Source: Candidatus Didemnitutus sp.
GTDB lineage: Bacteria > Verrucomicrobiota > Verrucomicrobiia > Opitutales > Opitutaceae
DNA: 64,000 nt
Direction of reading: 5' to 3'
Assembly (NCBI GenBank): GCA_019634575.1
Contig: JAHCAY010000003.1
Span: forward strand, 248,001 to 312,000
The stretch's first letter is position 1. Each line of letters starts with the position of its first letter. Below the pieces are notes generated by a model. The model was given only the letters and a program-made list of their open reading frames with translations. It made no database searches and was not told the origin of the DNA. The position numbers and the translations under genes are program-made. This document shows positions 61,774 through 64,000 of this stretch, one piece after another.

Positions 61774-63273
61774 GTGTTCATGTTGATCCCGGTCATCGAT
61801 CTCTTCGCCGGCCCCGGAGGCCTGAACGAGGGCTTCAACCGCACCCGCGACGTGCGGGGGCGAAGGGTCTTCGGCACCGTGATCTCGGTGGAATGCGACC
61901 CCTTCGCGCACCGCACGCTCGAACTCAGGGCGCTTTTCCGCAAGCTCGCCGAGCGCGGCGATTTGGACGACTACCTTCGGTACACGAGGGGTGAGATCAC
62001 GCGGGATGAACTCATGAGGCGCGCGGGCGACCTGGCCCAGTCCGCCGCGGAGGAGGCGATGCAGGCCCGGCTGGGGGACCCGGCGCATGACCGGGAGATC
62101 GAAGCCCGCATCCGCCGGGCGCTGCGCCGGGCTGGCTCGGGCGAGTGCGTGCTCATCGGTGGCCCGCCTTGCCAGGCGTACTCGCTGGTCGGGCGCGCGA
62201 GGAGAAGGAACGACGCCACTTTCGCGGAGGATCACAAGCATGTCCTTTACCGGGAATACCTGCGGATCGTGGGGTTGTTCCGTCCGGCGGTGTTCCTGAT
62301 GGAGAACGTCCCCGGGCTGCTCTCCGCGAAGTTCCAAGGCGCGGGGACGTTCGACATGATCTGCGCCGATCTGCGGTCGGCGGGATACACCGTCCACGCA
62401 CTCGGGGATGGCGCCGAATCGGACGACCCGCGACGATTCGTCGTCCGGGCGGACGAGCACGGGGTGCCGCAGTCCCGCGCACGGATCTTCCTGCTGGGTC
62501 TCCGAGCCGACCTCAAGCTCGCCGCGGCGCCGCTCATGCGCCCCGATCCGGGCGTGATCCACACGGTGGCGGACGTCGTCTCCGACCTGCCCGCGATACG
62601 CAGCCGCCTCTCCAAGGGCGGTGGCGACTCAGGACCCGCCTGGGCCGCGGAAATCGCCCGCGCCTTCACGCCACGGCGGATCGCGGCGATGGAGCCGGTG
62701 GTCGCGGGGCGGCTCGCGCATGAGCTTTCCGGCCTGCGCACGGATCTGCCGCTGGGGGCACCGCACATGGAGCGGGCCCGCGGAGGCCCGCGCGCGCTGC
62801 GCGAATGGTACGAGGACGCCCCCTGCGGCGTGCTCAACCACAACAGCCGCGGCCACATGGCGAGTGATCTGCACAGGTACATGTACTGGGCCGCCTACGG
62901 CGCGGTGCACCATCGCTCACCCACCCTTCACGATGTGCCGGCATTCCTGCTGCCGGAGCATGCCAACGTGGGCCGTGATCCGGACACGATGCCGTTCGGG
63001 GATCGCTTCCGCGTGCAGCTCGGCAAGCGCCCGTCCACGACCGTCGTGTCACACATCGCCAAGGACGGGCATTACTACATCCACCCGTCCGCCCGGCAGT
63101 GCCGCAGTCTCAGCGTTCGCGAGGCGGCGCGGCTTCAGACCTTCCCAGACAGTTATCTCTTCGAGGGACCGATCACCGAGCAGTACAAGCAGGTGGGCAA
63201 CGCCGTGCCGCCATGGCTGGCGTCACGCCTCGGCGCGCTGGTCCACGGCATCCTCACGGGCCGCGCGCCCTGA
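61774..63273 (+). CDS. DNA (cytosine-5-)-methyltransferase 2
   Basis: 499 aa (ATG 61774 or 61783). Motif I IDLFAGPGGLNEGF, IV GGPPCQAYSLVG with catalytic Cys at about 132, VI FLMENVPGL, VIII QSRARIFLLGL, IX/X ARLQTFPDSY and QVGNAVPPWLA. Longer insertions than methylase 1, especially between motifs I and IV (about 100 aa, helical). It could methylate the other strand of an asymmetric site or belong to a second specificity. Its 3' end overlaps the convergent DUF6339-like gene by 51 bases. Confidence 0.94.
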   Translation: MFMLIPVIDLFAGPGGLNEGFNRTRDVRGRRVFGTVISVECDPFAHRTLELRALFRKLAERGDLDDYLRYTRGEITRDELMRRAGDLAQSAAEEAMQARLGDPAHDREIEARIRRALRRAGSGECVLIGGPPCQAYSLVGRARRRNDATFAEDHKHVLYREYLRIVGLFRPAVFLMENVPGLLSAKFQGAGTFDMICADLRSAGYTVHALGDGAESDDPRRFVVRADEHGVPQSRARIFLLGLRADLKLAAAPLMRPDPGVIHTVADVVSDLPAIRSRLSKGGGDSGPAWAAEIARAFTPRRIAAMEPVVAGRLAHELSGLRTDLPLGAPHMERARGGPRALREWYEDAPCGVLNHNSRGHMASDLHRYMYWAAYGAVHHRSPTLHDVPAFLLPEHANVGRDPDTMPFGDRFRVQLGKRPSTTVVSHIAKDGHYYIHPSARQCRSLSVREAARLQTFPDSYLFEGPITEQYKQVGNAVPPWLASRLGALVHGILTGRAP

Positions 63274-64000
63274 CCGGATGCTCGCCAGCGGCGCGATCTC
63301 GCCGCGGAGGGCGCGGACGCTCTGCCCGAAAGTCTCCCGCACGAGCGCGCGGAGCTCCTCGTCGCCGGCGGCCTGGAACTCCATGAAGGCGCCGAGGCGC
63401 AGGATGCGCTTCTGCTGGTCGCGCAGGAGCGTCGCGCGGTTCACGTCCGGGTTCGCCCGCGTCGTCTCGAGGAGAAGGTCCGCCGTGACACCGGCCAGCC
63501 GCCGGTTGCCGGACAGGCTGGTGCGCTCCATCAGCTGCACCAGCTCGTCCTCCCCGAGCGCATGGATCCTGTGGTAAGGCGCCGGCGCACCCGCCTCGTG
63601 CAGCACGGCGCAGCGCCACCAGAGGCGACCGAACGTGTTGCGCTGGCGGTGACGCGTCGTGATCCAGCGATCGGAGGCGTCCGGCCCCCGCGACGTCCCC
63701 CAGCGCCACCGCACGAGGTCCGGCACGAGCACCAGTGTCATGAAATGCCACATCCCCTCGTGCGCCGCCTGGTGCGGTGTCAACCGGAGGAACCGGTGCA
63801 GGCATTCCGACCACTCCGCGTCCGCATCGGTGTTGCGCGCCTGCTCATGGGGATATCCGTGCCGCATCGCGATCTCGGTCAGCCTTTCCGCTAGCTCCGC
63901 GAGATGGCTCACCGGCGCGCGGACGCTTCCGCCGGTCGGGAGATAGACCGAGGCGCGGTGCGCCGTGGCGCGGGCGCGCCGGCAATCGTCGATCCCGAGC
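63223..64000 (-). CDS. DUF6339-like defence-island protein, 5' end beyond the window
   Basis: The frame is open to the right edge with no stop; the first in-window start, GTG 63912, is probably internal, because the upstream frame reads as coherent protein (ASVYLPTGGSVRAPV). At least 258 aa. Visible blocks: LHRFLRLTPHQAAHEGMWHF, RQRNTFGRLWWRCAVLHEAG, LVQLMERTSLSGNRRLAG. These resemble DUF6339 proteins found beside cytosine-methylase systems; function unknown. It is convergent with methylase 2, overlapping it by 51 bases. Confidence 0.6.
   Translation of the reverse strand, partial: LGIDDCRRARATAHRASVYLPTGGSVRAPVSHLAELAERLTEIAMRHGYPHEQARNTDADAEWSECLHRFLRLTPHQAAHEGMWHFMTLVLVPDLVRWRWGTSRGPDASDRWITTRHRQRNTFGRLWWRCAVLHEAGAPAPYHRIHALGEDELVQLMERTSLSGNRRLAGVTADLLLETTRANPDVNRATLLRDQQKRILRLGAFMEFQAAGDEELRALVRETFGQSVRALRGEIAPLASIRSGRAAREDAVDQRAEA

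Noticed and set aside
1..64000. tRNA, rRNA, CRISPR arrays, insertion-sequence ends and att sites
   Set aside because: Looked for while reading; no array of direct repeats, cloverleaf, transposase or recognisable end repeats was found. A tRNA scan would be needed to be certain.

Overview
This is a GC-rich window (roughly 60-65 % G+C by eye, with an AT-richer block at about 16.6-21.5 kb). It looks like a mobile, defence-loaded region of a Gram-negative bacterium, most likely Verrucomicrobiota of the Opitutaceae type. The lineage is an inference from the FecI/FecR/TonB-receptor unit, a 240-residue RadC-type JAMM protein, and a conjugation locus fused to a type IV pilus locus. No rRNA, tRNA or CRISPR array was recognised.

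Layout. 0-0.3 kb: 3' end of a probable type IV coupling protein. 0.4-2.7 kb: an Mrr-like nuclease fused to a STAND NTPase. 2.7-6.2 kb: an S1/P1 nuclease, a GAF histidine kinase, a small LuxR regulator and a tonB gene broken by three homopolymer indels. 6.2-12.3 kb: a very large protein with two GHKL ATPase and two phosphoribosyltransferase-like domains, followed by a response regulator-adenylate cyclase. 12.4-16.4 kb: a beta-barrel protein, RadC and small uncertain ORFs. 16.6-23.6 kb: a sigma factor, FecR, TonB-dependent receptor and S9 peptidase unit. 24-28.2 kb: regulators, an FMN reductase and hypotheticals.

28.3-47.5 kb is one transfer and pilus block. A minus-strand Clp-type AAA protein and a partner lie divergent from a plus-strand run of about 18 genes, most of them overlapping. 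The run starts with VirB2-, B3-, B4-, B5-, B6-, B8-, B9- and B10-like proteins and continues without a break into GspB-, GspF-, pseudopilin-, secretin-, GspE-, pilin-, GspL- and GspM-like proteins. It also carries an InlB-type repeat protein. No VirB11, relaxase or prepilin peptidase is present here.

47.6-64 kb is a dense defence island. (a) A convergent six-gene cluster holds two ThsB-like (MTH538/DUF1863) TIR proteins, two other TIR proteins, a stand-alone SLOG protein and a DUF4062-TPR protein. (b) A four-gene operon encodes an EndoG/NUC1-type nuclease, an EAD1-trypsin fusion, a P-loop ATPase and a STAND-TPR protein. (c) A restriction-modification locus has two C5-cytosine methyltransferases, a candidate endonuclease, Vsr and a DUF6339-like protein that runs off the window.

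The best candidates for undescribed systems are the TIR/SLOG/DUF4062 cluster, the double-GHKL/PRTase protein with its cyclase, the EAD1-trypsin operon and the conjugation-pilus hybrid. All functions below come from reading motifs and gene order; no database search was run.
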